64,000 nucleotides of DNA from Polytrichum commune (taxonomy: Eukaryota > Streptophyta > Polytrichopsida > Polytrichales > Polytrichaceae), in assembly GCA_950295325.1 (NCBI GenBank), contig OX485809.1, positions 23,080,144 to 23,144,143 of the forward strand. Direction: 5' to 3'. A program made the translations under genes and the position numbers. Shown piece by piece: positions 1-11,100 of the stretch; position 1 is the first letter of the stretch; every line of letters starts with the position of its first letter. Below the pieces are notes generated by a model that made no database searches, had not been told where the DNA came from, and saw only the letters and a program-made list of their open reading frames with translations.

Positions 1-3000
1 CAGTTTTTTAATGCCTGAAAAAAAAATGATTTAGATCTTCGAAATGTGCATGTAGACTTTGAGGAAGGAGAAAATAAATTCTAACGCACTTGGGTAAAAG
101 AAATTACTCTTTCAACTATCCGCATAGAACTTCCTCATTCTTAATCTACACTTCAAAACAAAATTAAGTGGCAGTCAATGATGTCAGCACTTCCCCTTTA
201 AAAACCACAACTATTTTTGTAGGAAGGAGTAAAAATCTATTCTCTCAAATAGAACAAAAAAGGAAGAGACATGGTACCTCCATAAGTGCCTTTAGAGAAC
301 GCTTTAACAAGAGACATCTATAGAGGTAATCTCCTCGCCTACCCTCAAGCCAGTACTTCCAACTGTTCCTCAGCCTCCACTTCGCTCGAAATTGGGTTGC
401 ACATAGAGAAAGTTTTCGAGCACGTTGTTTGGAAGGCGATTTGCCTTCTGCATATCGGATGTAAAGACATTTCAAAGCGTTTCTCATAAGTCGCTGGTCA
501 TAGCTTGCTGTGGCAGACTTCATTCGTCTTCTGTGGGTTGTAAAATCACCAATCACTTTTATTGTCTGGTGATAGAATTAATAACACTGCAGTGTGTCAA
601 CAACATGCAACCATATCTTATAGGAGAGGAAAAGAGCAGTCAGTATTCAACAGAACTTGGTGAAATGAGAATGGTTTGTTAATGGGGACTGAGCAGGTGC
701 CCTCATTATTGGTAGATCTAGGAGGCAGCTACATCCTGAACTATGGATGCAAGGAGCCCTGCCATGCGCTGAGTAGGTGCCCAAACTACTGAGCCGCGGT
801 GGCAGCAAGGCAGGTACACTTTTATGTCTAATTAGTGTGGGTTACCACTTGGAGTTATGCATTGCTATAACATTTTACTGAGAATATCATTTTTTACCCA
901 AATAACATAAGTAGTTAGTATGCACACCGAAGAATATGATATAACTCACTTGGTTTATAGTAGATCATGTCGGTAAAAAAGTTATAGCAACACGTAACTT
1001 TGGATGGTAACCCACACTAATTAGTCAAAAAGGTGTACTGGGTGCCTACTACAACCTGTGGCCAAGCAGCACATGTCAATTACTGAACATTACCAACACG
1101 TAGGCCATGGTAGGGTCATCAATTGCAGCTGATAATGTGTGTCCTTGTATCAAATGAGAAATAGACACGTCAGGAAAATCTCTTGGCTTGACCACTACAA
1201 AGAAGCAGAGTGCATACTATGTGTCTTAAGATATGTGGGTGTTATTTGGTTCATTTTTCATGTTCTCCAACTTCTACAATTGGATTTACACAATGAAACT
1301 TGTGTTGCATTATCAAATCTAACATGAAGCATAAGCAAAATCGGATTGAAAATCAGACCTCCCTTGATTTAGCTATAGTTATTAGAAGTGCATGTTTGTT
1401 AATTACTTAACTGGATACAGAGTCCTCCCAATTGTATTCACTATTGAATGTGGAGTAGTGGATAAATTTGAAGACAAAGTCCAACCTCTTTTAAACATTT
1501 GTCTTTATGGTGTTTGTTCTTTGATCCTCACCAAACCACACACCAATCAAATATAGGTGCTCAATTAAGAAGAGTAACCGAATGACACCCACATAACTTA
1601 ATACACCACTTGCACATATCAAAACGTCAGACGTTTCGGAACACCAAGGACCTCCCACAAGTTGGGGAGCCACCTTTTTGAGCACTGTAACAGTGGACAA
1701 CAGAGAACGTTTGATGTCTGATTACAGTGTTCTACAAGGTCGTCCAATGTTTTGAAACGTTTGACAACGCTCAAAACACAATAAGACAAGAGACCAAGTT
1801 ACCTTCCTTGTCACAAATCTTGCCTTGCGAATGTGTGACAACTTTATTGATCCCTTCTGTTGTAAGTCACGACTTTCTACTGGAACACTTCACCCGACCA
1901 TTGGACGTTTTGGAACTTTCGACGTCTCAAAAAAGTTTGCACTCGCTTTTTGAATGTCAAACGTTCGGGTGTGCGAGTGGTGTATGAGAGAACATGCAGT
2001 ATAAATTGGAGTGAGAGGCATTCTTTAATGAGAAATCACCTGGATTGAGCCAAAAATTGACACCAAGGTATCAACCCATAGTGAAGAACTATCCTTCGGA
2101 GATTGTGCAAGTATGCTAGCTCTTGCTGCTGGCACACAAGCTCTCGTCGTTGTTGCGATTCCCTCTCTGCCTGATGTATTATGCAATACGGGTTTTTAGG
2201 GGTTTTTTTGAATATAAAATGTCACTGCAACACCTGTTAGCAGCTACATGGCAGCTATAATTCTGTGCTTTGTTGAAAAAGTGGGTTTTCTTCAGTAGTA
2301 TTATTGATCAAGAATCCTAGTGCATATGGGGTGCAGATTCCTTAAAGAGCCACTGAAGCAGAGACACTCTTAAAAGATTTAAGGAAGACAACGGAGTTTG
2401 CTCAACCCCGTTGAATAAAATCAAAGACGTATAATATTGTGCATAAAAAGGAACTTTTACCTGCTTCTGCTTCCGAAGTGCTGTCCTTTTCTGTTCCAGC
2501 AATGCTTTTTTTTGCAGCTTGTCTAGTTTGCATTGCGATTCCTCTTTCTGGCGCTTCTCCTCCTGATTTCAGGTATGGCAAGATTCCATAAATTTCTCGT
2601 CCTGGCAACAAGCGTGTTGTAAAAGGGTCTCAAGCCATAAAGCTCTGCAATTTACTTCGTAGAAAATGTGAGTACCTTCTGTTACATGCTATGGTTACCC
2701 TTAGGGAGATATTTCAAGGACAAACAATGCCTCTTGCGATGGAAATTGCTCGGAGGAAGCCCAGCAACTCCCATCTTCAAAGTCATATTAGGTTTCTGAG
2801 TTACATCCGTTACCACGCTGCTTCTTTCGTATCAAGTGACAATTAAGACATGTATTTAATCCCTCAGCCATGCTCCGCAAACCGGCCTCGGATTTACATT
2901 GGAGTTTCCCGCTTTGATCAAGGGTGAAGCATCTCTCATTCACGCCAACCGTAGGTTGGCACTAAGACGAACAATTAAGGCAGGGGCATTCTCACAATTC

Positions 3001-3611
3001 CATACTATGGGTGAGTAGAGATTGAAGATTACACCTCTTTTCGCTTCCGGGCAGTCTCATATCGCATCTCGAGCTCCTTTCGCCGTTGTTTTCTCAGCTC
3101 CACCCTTTCAACCATGGAGTAATAAGACCGACATCCATCAGAACCTCGAGCGGAGCCTTTGCAGCTTTCTGCAACATGAAGCACTTCACATGAACCCATA
3201 TATAATGGCCTTGCTCATCCCACCACATTCGCAATGTATGTAAAGTCTAAAATTGACAGATGCATGGTGTCCTGTTCTGTCACATGTGCAGGCTCTTGAA
3301 GCATAAAGGTGCTCAAATCACATTTATCTTCGGGAAAACTAAAACTTTGCTCATTGAGTGAAGGAAAAGCCTCCCCTCATTTTGCTATGCCACTTTGACC
3401 TCCTTAATATAATCAACATGAGAAGCTTCCTTGTAAAGACCATAATCAATAGTAATAAGCAGTCTCATTAGGTACATGATTTTGCGGTTTAGCTTATACC
3501 TGCTCTGAGAGAACTGCACGTAGATTCTGTGTAGGACACAATGACGCAACTATCTTCGGACTCTGAGCGAGGAGTGTTGTCACCCACACATTCCCAGCTC
3601 TCTGTCTCCAT
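1..3611 (-). CDS. Sfi1/CCDC191-like repeat coiled-coil protein (partial, multi-exon, runs off left edge)
   Basis: Unannotated-looking host gene rebuilt from reading frames and splice sites. Exon 1 (3611-3500) opens with METESWECVG after an in-frame stop. Later exons: 3168-3035 (rich in R/K/E), 2961 to 2814 or 2805 (Cys-rich, with TCLNCH), 2562-2461 (basic coiled coil), 2170-2040 (contains LHYGLIPWCQFL), 530-278 (contains NSWKYWLEG and ALKCLYIRY) and the start of another at 14-1. Junctions 3500/3168, 3035/2961, 2461/2170, 2040/530 and 278/14 all keep phase with GT/AG borders. The link 2805/2562 does not keep phase, so an exon between them is missing from my model. The spaced A-x-x-(F/Y)...L-x-x-W pattern is like Sfi1/CCDC191 centrin-binding repeats, which act at centrioles or basal bodies. 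That identity is inference; the presence of a gene is firmer. The open stretch at about 3360-3169 has one in-frame TGA (3217-3215) and is not placed. Confidence 0.6.
814..1038. repeat. 225-bp inverted-repeat element (MITE-like hairpin) in an intron
   Basis: Two 58-bp arms, 814-871 and 981-1038, are inverted copies matching at about 47 of 58 positions. The outer ends read GTACAC and GTGTAC, and a conserved block TTAGTGTGGGTTACCA lies inside each arm. It sits in the 1.5-kb intron (531-2039) of the Sfi1/CCDC191-like gene. Size and structure fit a MITE or foldback element. I could not fix a target-site duplication, so the superfamily is open. Confidence 0.6.
1223..1604. repeat. Second inverted-repeat (MITE-like) element in the same intron
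   Basis: Arms 1223-1251 and 1576-1604 are inverted copies matching at 25 of 29 positions, with the core TATGTGGGTGT. Weaker similarity continues inward for about 40 bp. The 382-bp length and absence of a plausible ORF fit a non-autonomous terminal-inverted-repeat element. The target duplication is not clear. Confidence 0.45.
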
Positions 3612-5232
3612 TCACTACAAATCTTGTGTTCTTGTCCTCAAGAACTCATGCAAACAACATTCTCCATCAACTGGCCATCACATGGAAGGTCATAACATCA
3701 GTTGTACCCTATACCATACACTTCTGGACATCAGATGCACACAAAAAACAACAAGAACTCATTTAAACAACAATCTCCATCAATTGGCCATCACATGGAA
3801 GGTCACAACATCATACTGATAGCCATCACAAACACAGATATCAGTCCTGTCCAATTACACTCCCATTGTAGGATTAACACAACATTGACAGCCAACTTCC
3901 GAACTTTCAAATGAACCAGAGTCTTCTGTTACTCCATTGTTCATCCAAACAAGCATGCAGACTATATGTTTCCACTACTTATGTGATGCTATGAGCCAAT
4001 CGATGCATGTTGACAGTACTAGGCAGACTTCACTGGACTGAGCCATTTATAGGCAAACCCTGATATTGAAATTGCACGGGCTGCAGGCATTGATCGCTGG
4101 AGAGAGGGTGTCGATCCACCTCCACAAACCCTAGGACTCATTTGGATGGTGAGGATGACATGGAACAGTTAACACTTCATTCATCACATGGAGAGCATAT
4201 CCTGGATTTTCTGAAGCTGGACAGCAACTTGTATCGAGAATTATCAACCTTATGACATTGACATGCAGATGAATGTTGGAATTTGTACAAACTACAAAAA
4301 GCTCGATGTTCTTAGATTTCCCAAATGTGCTTGCCACTGTAATCTAATAAACGAAACTTAAGATTGGAACATGAAAAATCATATGATGGAGCCAACAGTG
4401 CAAATTAATATGAATTTGGGAAAGAAAGAAAAAAAGGCAATCAAGTGAACAAAACTGATTTGCCTCTGGTCATGTACATAAACTGCAACAGACATAAATG
4501 AAGTGGCATCTGACCAGCATGTGATCAGAAATTCACCATGGACAGATATGGTCAGCAGGCAAGTGGAAAGCGTAAACATCTTGACTAGACCTTAAAATCA
4601 ATCACATTCCTCTTCGCCTGTCACTAGCCTTAAACTTGCGGTTACCTCTAAACCTTTGCCAAGAGAGCAGTCCAGTTCAGAATATGGAAGCTCAGAAGCA
4701 TTTACTAGCATATCTCCAATTTGTGAAAATGTAGCTCTTCTTCCACCCAAGTGTGCTCTTAGAAAGATCACCAATACATGGATGCTCATTGCTAGAAAAT
4801 GTCAATGTGGCTCCAACTTTCTGTCTTCAATTGACAAATCTCAAGGAAATATGAATAGAATGGCTCTTCATGCCATATTGTGACACGAGGACTGTATCAC
4901 ATTCCCAAAGTGTTGAGAACTTGGCCGAGACACCCTACTACAGGAAGCTGATCATAACAAGAACCCTGGCATGTCATTCATTACAACACAATGAGTTGCA
5001 AATGAGTAACTCCAACTTGGTTTCTGCACACTCCAGAGGTTCACTAGGGACAGCTTGAAGACTGCTGAGTGTCATGCAGCACTAAAACGTTTAGATGCAA
5101 GATTTAGGTTGTAGATCTCTCTTTGAAGTCCATAAGCGGATGACTCTGGGTGCAGTCAAGGTTGAAAATTCAACACATCAAGAGCATGGATATGCTGACT
5201 GCTTTCTTTGGTGGGCATCCACATACTGAAAT
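3612..5232. other. Spacer between the two minus-strand genes
   Basis: This 1.6-kb stretch separates the SUGP1-like stop codon from the next gene's first ATG, so it should hold a 3' UTR, a 5' UTR and a promoter. A minus-strand open stretch near 4789-4624, ending in a good GT donor (GTAACC after 4624), could be an extra upstream exon. I could not connect it in phase. No RNA gene or transposon was recognised. Confidence 0.5.
3640..3813 (+). repeat. Spaced direct repeat, two copies of about 61 bp
   Basis: 3640-3700 and 3753-3813 are near-identical direct copies 113 bp apart, sharing TGGCCATCACATGGAAGGTC. They lie just upstream of the Sfi1/CCDC191-like gene's first ATG, probably in its leader or promoter. 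Origin by local duplication is likely. Confidence 0.75.
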
Positions 5233-8200
5233 TCAGTAGTAAGCCTTCCGTGGGTTGTTCTGGCAAAAATAGCACATGCAAGAGAACACTGTTAGCTATC
5301 CACATGGCTAAACCATCCTTGGTTTATTGCAAGAAACCCACACATGCAGTGTGATCTGTTGCTGACTGCAATGTGTTAAAATCTTCAAGAGCATTCAAAG
5401 GATCCACTAACTCTGAACCAAAAGTCCAAGCAGCGAGTAACTTACAAGTGGGTTAGGGCGAAACTTGTAGCCAAGCATCATTCGCTTCTTGTACTGTTCA
5501 TATATATCATCATCTGCTGTCACCTCTCCAGGCTGCTCCGCACCAACTCCCAGGTTGTTGACCTTCACTTGGCCTGCTTGCACTGGATCGGCCCTTCCAC
5601 TTCTTCCACTTCCCAAACCCTCTCCTGCAATCACAAGCAACAACCCTCATTTCTTGCACTCACAAGCTTGCAACTCATATTTCCTTGCATCATTTTCATC
5701 ATTTCCAGAATCAAACACCTACAATTTGCAACATGAATATCATGGTTTGAAACAGGGACATGTAAGATTTTTTGAAAGAAAAGAAAATCGTTCCTCAACT
5801 AACAGTAATTCCACTTATTTGATCCTCTCAACCTTTCACTGTAATAGTAAAGCTTGCCAGGTTTGCCCAAGGCATCTGTTCTGGATTCCCAATATACCAA
5901 CAATCCTTGATTCAGCTACTTAGTTAATCTAGACCAGGAGTGGACACCTAAAGAAATTTCATTCCAAGTGGGACTGGTACCTGATGACTATGTTTAGAAG
6001 GTCTAACTGTCAACACTGATCAATAGCAAGATAAGCAATAGAACAGAGGAGAAGTAATGAAAATGAAACAAGACCACATATTAGAAAGTACCTTCCTTCC
6101 AACCCATCTTTGAAAGCAACCTGTGGCCAACATTGTCAGCTTGAATTTTGGCACGGTCAGCTGTGGCTTTTGCTGCTTTTGCAGCCTTGGCGTCATTACA
6201 TTTTGCTAAGAACTTCTCTAGCTCCTCAGGTGGGATATAGTCGCCCATATGATGTCCTTTCTTTGCAGCAACTACAGGTCAAAAAACTAATCTGTCAGTC
6301 TCTGCATCCTCCTTTGAATCACGTAGCTAGCATCAACTACAATTGAAGCACATCCTGGGCAACCAGTCCCCCTTTGCAAAAACAAAGGTACAAATATGGC
6401 CATGCACAACCACCAACTCCAACAGTCCATATTTCTATGCTTTATCAAACAAAGCTTGCTCCTCCTTCACGGACCAAGAATTGCTTACAACAACACCTTA
6501 CTGTGCAGCTAATGTATGCAAACTTTGTGCACTGCTACACATGGTTGAGGTTGTTCAAGTAAAGACAACACAGAATTTAATGTTTAAATGTTCAGAAAGA
6601 AAGTTAACCTGAAGCAGCATCCTCGACCACCCCTGTGCTGGGGGCTGTGTAAGGAGGAAGTGCAGCCTCTGAAAGCCACACAGAGCACATCTTTGTAAAG
6701 TGATACAATAAAATATGTCTCATCTATCTTAATTTGGAACACATCCAAGCCAATGATCATTCACACCTGTAAATGTGCCCTTTGCGGGTAGGAATCAACA
6801 TTCTGAGATAGTTGAGGCAGAACTCAACTACAGTAACTTCAGAAAACATTAAAAAAAAAGATAGAGGCCAGGGCACCTAATAAACACAATGCCTATGGTC
6901 ATAATCAGAAAGTAAAGAGAATAACCTTGAGCAGGGGCTTCTTCAGGTGGCCACATAACTGGTGAATGGCGTGGCTGCCTTGCTGCATTCCAGTTTGACA
7001 ATTTCAATCAAAATTAATATAATATTATTATTGATATTAAGAATCAAAATAAAAATAAATAAGAACAAAGGTGCAAGAGGAGTCCTTAGACACGACCATA
7101 TTAGACGTGAACTGAAGAAGCAGCTGTTTCCTTCTAAAATACCATGAAAGTACTTCCCAGCTTATCAACTTCTGGTTTTACTTTGATTATCCATTAAAAT
7201 TTTCAAAGAGAAGATGCTGATCAGTATAAGATCCCTCATGCAGCCTCCTCCACTACTCAGCTGCAAATAGACAATCATAATTCTGATGGAGTACATTTGC
7301 AGCCACCAATTATCAGTGTTTCAGCTTACATGGAGATGTCTGGAGAGAAGCAGGAGGCGGCATTTCATCCTTTGATTGCTTGGGAGGTTTGCGCAGATCC
7401 TCTCGTGCAGCTTTTTTCATGTAAAACTCCATCATAGCTACTGGATCATTTGCATAAGGCTGTGTTCGAAGTCGTTCTGCTGAACCATGCAGTTGATAAA
7501 CACAAAGGCTCATAAATACAAAGTACCACAACACATGCAGAACTGTGGCAGGTTCTGATCAATTCTAAATACTCCAAACACAGGGTTAAGATTCATTTCC
7601 ATTCACACAAGCAACTTTTGCAATGGAGCACCAACAGACTTCATCCAGATTGTTTTGTTGTATTTTCAGAAGTGATGGTAAAGTTCAGCTCTTTTTTTCT
7701 GGCCATGGTCAAACACCTTGATAAAGACAAGTAAGCAAGGGAAGAAACAAGTATACATGTCTATTTCACAATTCACTGTCTTCATACCTAGTGCAGGCTC
7801 TTGAGAAGACCCTGAAGAGTAAGCAGGCCTTCTGTGATCTTCCCCTCCACTGTACAGAGCGGATGCTGGAGTCTGATACCTCTGATTTTGCCCTCCACTA
7901 GATTGCCTAGAATGACTGCTCTGAAAGCGAGGAGCATTGCTACCACTCCCTGAAAAATGAGAATGCCAATGTTGAGGCACACACAGGACTTCATACACAC
8001 CAGACCCAGACCAACAAAAGGGAGCCTAATAGGAACACCAGGTGATAAGCAATGAACCAGCAATAACAAGGTCCTGCTCCTTCAGGACTTTGTACAGTAG
8101 CAATGCTCCATAACACCAAAACACAACTTCTTTGGAAAAACATGAAAACTTCCAGTCCAACCTGTATATGGAGCTGCAGAGCCACCAGCTTCAGGTGCAA

Positions 8201-9534
8201 GAGCTGCTTCTTCTTGTGCAACCCGATACTCATAATATTTGTACTCAGCACAATCCGTGTCAAACAAAAATCTAGAGCCAGTCCCACATTATCTCATTAT
8301 GAGCTATAACAAATAGAGCATGATGAATTCCCAGTCAAAGAGACATGGTTGAGAAAAAAGGCAGTTGAATCTAGGAGGATTTTATTATTTCCAATACATA
8401 GTATTGTTCTGAACTATGATGCAGACATTTAGTCTATTGAAACTATGGGCTGGTAGAGATCACAATTGCGAGGATCCAATTCCTTCTCAGGAATTTTAGC
8501 ACTACAGTGCAGCCTATCAGCACCCAACCACCAAAATTGCACTGGACAGAACTCCACATATAACATGGGTGGTGCCCAAAGCATTTGACCTAAATCCAAA
8601 CCAAACACATCATTAACAGAGTGTAGAATTGATGTTCACATGTGTGGTAAAAGCAAGCTGTAACAACTCGTACATGCTTCTTCATGATTGAAGGTTATGT
8701 ATACAAGCAGTAAAGCTTGCCTGTTGAAAAAAACATCATCTTTAAACAAACTAGCAATTGGACATAGGAGGTCAGAGACTTTTAATAATTAAAAGTCAAA
8801 GGAAGAATAAGAACTTATACATCTGCAGGAGAACAAACCTGAAAGGGCTATTGCCTGGGTTTTTCTGACGTGTGATGTTTTCAAATTGCCGTCCGTTCTT
8901 TGCCACAAATAGGGATAGTTTATCAGCAACCTTCTTCACTTCTGGATCAGTAGGTGGAGAAGGAACTGTGCCTGTCATAACATGGAGAAATCAGATCTCT
9001 TAAAGGTTCACAATTTACTCAGCACATCATTGCCTATCAATCAAGCTTGCCATGCACCTGCTCATGGTGATGCACAATTAAGAAGACCACCATGCATGTG
9101 CAAATCATACAGGCACGAAAAAACAAGCAGTCAGACTAGAGAGCACCAGTACCAGATGCCTTATCCTCAGGTGGTAGTATGCTCGGAATGTTTTCAAGTT
9201 TAGGCTTCTTAGCTTGTCGAGAGGCACCAGCTTCATTATCAACGTCGTCGTCATCATCTTCCCCCAGCTTGATTGCGCTAACAGCAAGCTTCGATTTCTG
9301 CTTCAGAGTGAATGCAAGTTTTCCATTGGGAAAAGAGGGCTTTCCGGAGCTCCGAAGAGGTGAGGGTGACGACTCCTGACTGTTTGAAGGGATCTTTGAA
9401 GGGGTCTTTGAAGGCTTGATACTTATGGGAGCAACGCTGCTGCTGCTGCTTTTGGGAAGTTCAGATTGACTCTCTTGCTGGAGCTGCTTAAACCTCTCCA
9501 GAAAGGAACCATCGCTAGGAAAAGAGCTTCCCAT
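5233..9534 (-). CDS. SUGP1-like SURP and G-patch domain splicing factor
   Basis: Ten exons join in phase to a 479-aa protein: 9534-9153, 8971-8839, 8271-8162, 7949-7788, 7479-7330, 6982-6926, 6668-6609, 6271-6092, 5624-5446 and 5259-5233. The N-terminus has GSFLERFKQLQQE and a Ser-rich linker, then GKLAFTLKQKSKL. A SURP domain (about residues 135-185) includes KKVADKLSLFVAKNGRQFE and TRQKNPGNSPFRF. The motif MMEFYMKKAARE precedes SKDEMPPPASLQ. A G-patch (about 390-430) reads VGHRLLSKMGWKEGEGLGSG. The end, DDDIYEQYKKRMMLGYKFRP, finishes in NNPRKAYY. The order and ends match plant SUGP1-like proteins of about this length. In the family these act in pre-mRNA splicing in the nucleus, the G-patch engaging a DEAH helicase. 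No frame damage was seen. The acceptor of exon 5 may be 7479 or 7476, and exon 6 was placed by frame only. Confidence 0.93.
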
Positions 9535-11100
9535 TCTATCAGTCTAGATTTTCCAATTCTGATTTGCGTACTTAAGTTTCTCAGTTCTGTCCCTGCTGCT
9601 TCTTTGTCTATCATCCAAATGACATGAGAATATGCCTCCAGGTCATGTTGTGATCACATGCCAACAGGATCTAATGTTACAAAACCCTCACCAACCTCTC
9701 GGAGTCACGGGTCTAAGTGAGAGAGAAATGATCGGAAGGGCGTATCACATACATGCATACATATTAGGATAGCTGTCGAGAATTCATTGCGCCAGAATGG
9801 CAATGGATTCTACATAAGGTTCCAGTGCCCCCCTACAGGGACATACATACACACCTTCTAAGGTAATGGATATGACCAGCAGACCTAACCCCAATTATCC
9901 TCTGCCGCTAAGTTCCAGACACACTGAAGGGAAAGTAGGACGCAACTAGTGTCAGTCAGTAACTCGCTAGAGGTAGAGAATATCAAGGACAAAGGGATTA
10001 GGGAAGTAAATTTCTGACACAATTCCTTCTTCTGTCCAAATGAGCGCTGTTCCTGATAGTCGTCGTCGGTGCAGAGGAATGTCACAAGATGAAGACTGTA
10101 CACTGGCTGGCGCCAATTCCACCCCCTGCTCATACTCCCGGTCAGCGTCTTCTACATATAGGGTACGCCCCACTCTCTCTCTCCTTCTCTCCCCGATTTC
10201 CATCCCTCCTTTCTACTCTTTCTTTTCTTTCCTTCTTTTTCTTTTCTCTCAGCTGCAACTACGTAAGTCCGTACCCTTGAACAAATTGCAACATAAGCCG
10301 ACATAACCCGAGGGGGCCTCTTCTTCTGTCTCCCTTCCTTCCACTACTCTCCCAGCAAGACAAAAGAAGCACTAACTACAGGTTCCGACTGAGTCAAACC
10401 CTAGCATATCTCTGCACTCAACCTCCCTCACTCTCTACAATCATAAAAATTTACATTGCCCTTGCATCAAACAAAGAGGACTGTTACCCGCAACCCCTTC
10501 TGGCGGCCCCAGAAGGCGAAACATTATCACATATCATGAGCGGCAGAAGCAGAAGAAGCAAATACTGGCAGCCCATACCTTAATTCGACTCCTGTCACCA
10601 CACTGATTCTTTCGTTGCCTCTGAAACTCACAAGGGTCAGGTACTCTACATTACATCCAGCAAATTACACATGACCTTGCCAAATAACACCGTCTTCGGG
10701 TTTCAGGCAATCTTAGAAAGGACTTTACTCTTCTGCCGCAGCAGCCACAGAGAAGACTGTAAGAGTAGTGTGCGTTATTGATGAAGCGTGCGAATGGAGC
10801 AACCGCTGTTGCTATTGCCGATTGCCTTCGCGAAGCACTGCAGAGAAAACTCGCGATGGCAAGCCTTCGCATATTAGGTTTTCTTCGCACTCTACCTTCC
10901 CTCGGATGAATATACCTTTTCATCCCTCTCCTTCCATCCATACACCTAGCAGATAACAATTGCAAATAAAAGCTTCGATAAAAGTTACAAAAAAAACCTG
11001 CCCTCTTTTTCCCTGTGTTACAGTATTTCCTGGGCTCTATTTATATCCATGAAAAACAATCCAATGGGCAGGGCATTCCATGCACCCCCTGCCTTTTGAT
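9535..11100. other. Upstream region of the SUGP1-like gene
   Basis: This should hold the promoter and 5' UTR of the SUGP1-like gene. A pyrimidine-rich plus-strand run (about 10165-10250, CT-rich) is a purine-rich tract in the gene's sense strand, a common plant leader or promoter feature. Small open frames on both strands at 9.9-10.3 and 10.65-10.97 kb have no recognisable domain, and I do not call them genes. Confidence 0.5.

Noticed and set aside
10651-10965. 104-codon minus-strand frame upstream of the SUGP1-like gene
   Set aside because: Arg-rich translation without a domain or splice context. It is probably chance in GC-richer promoter sequence.
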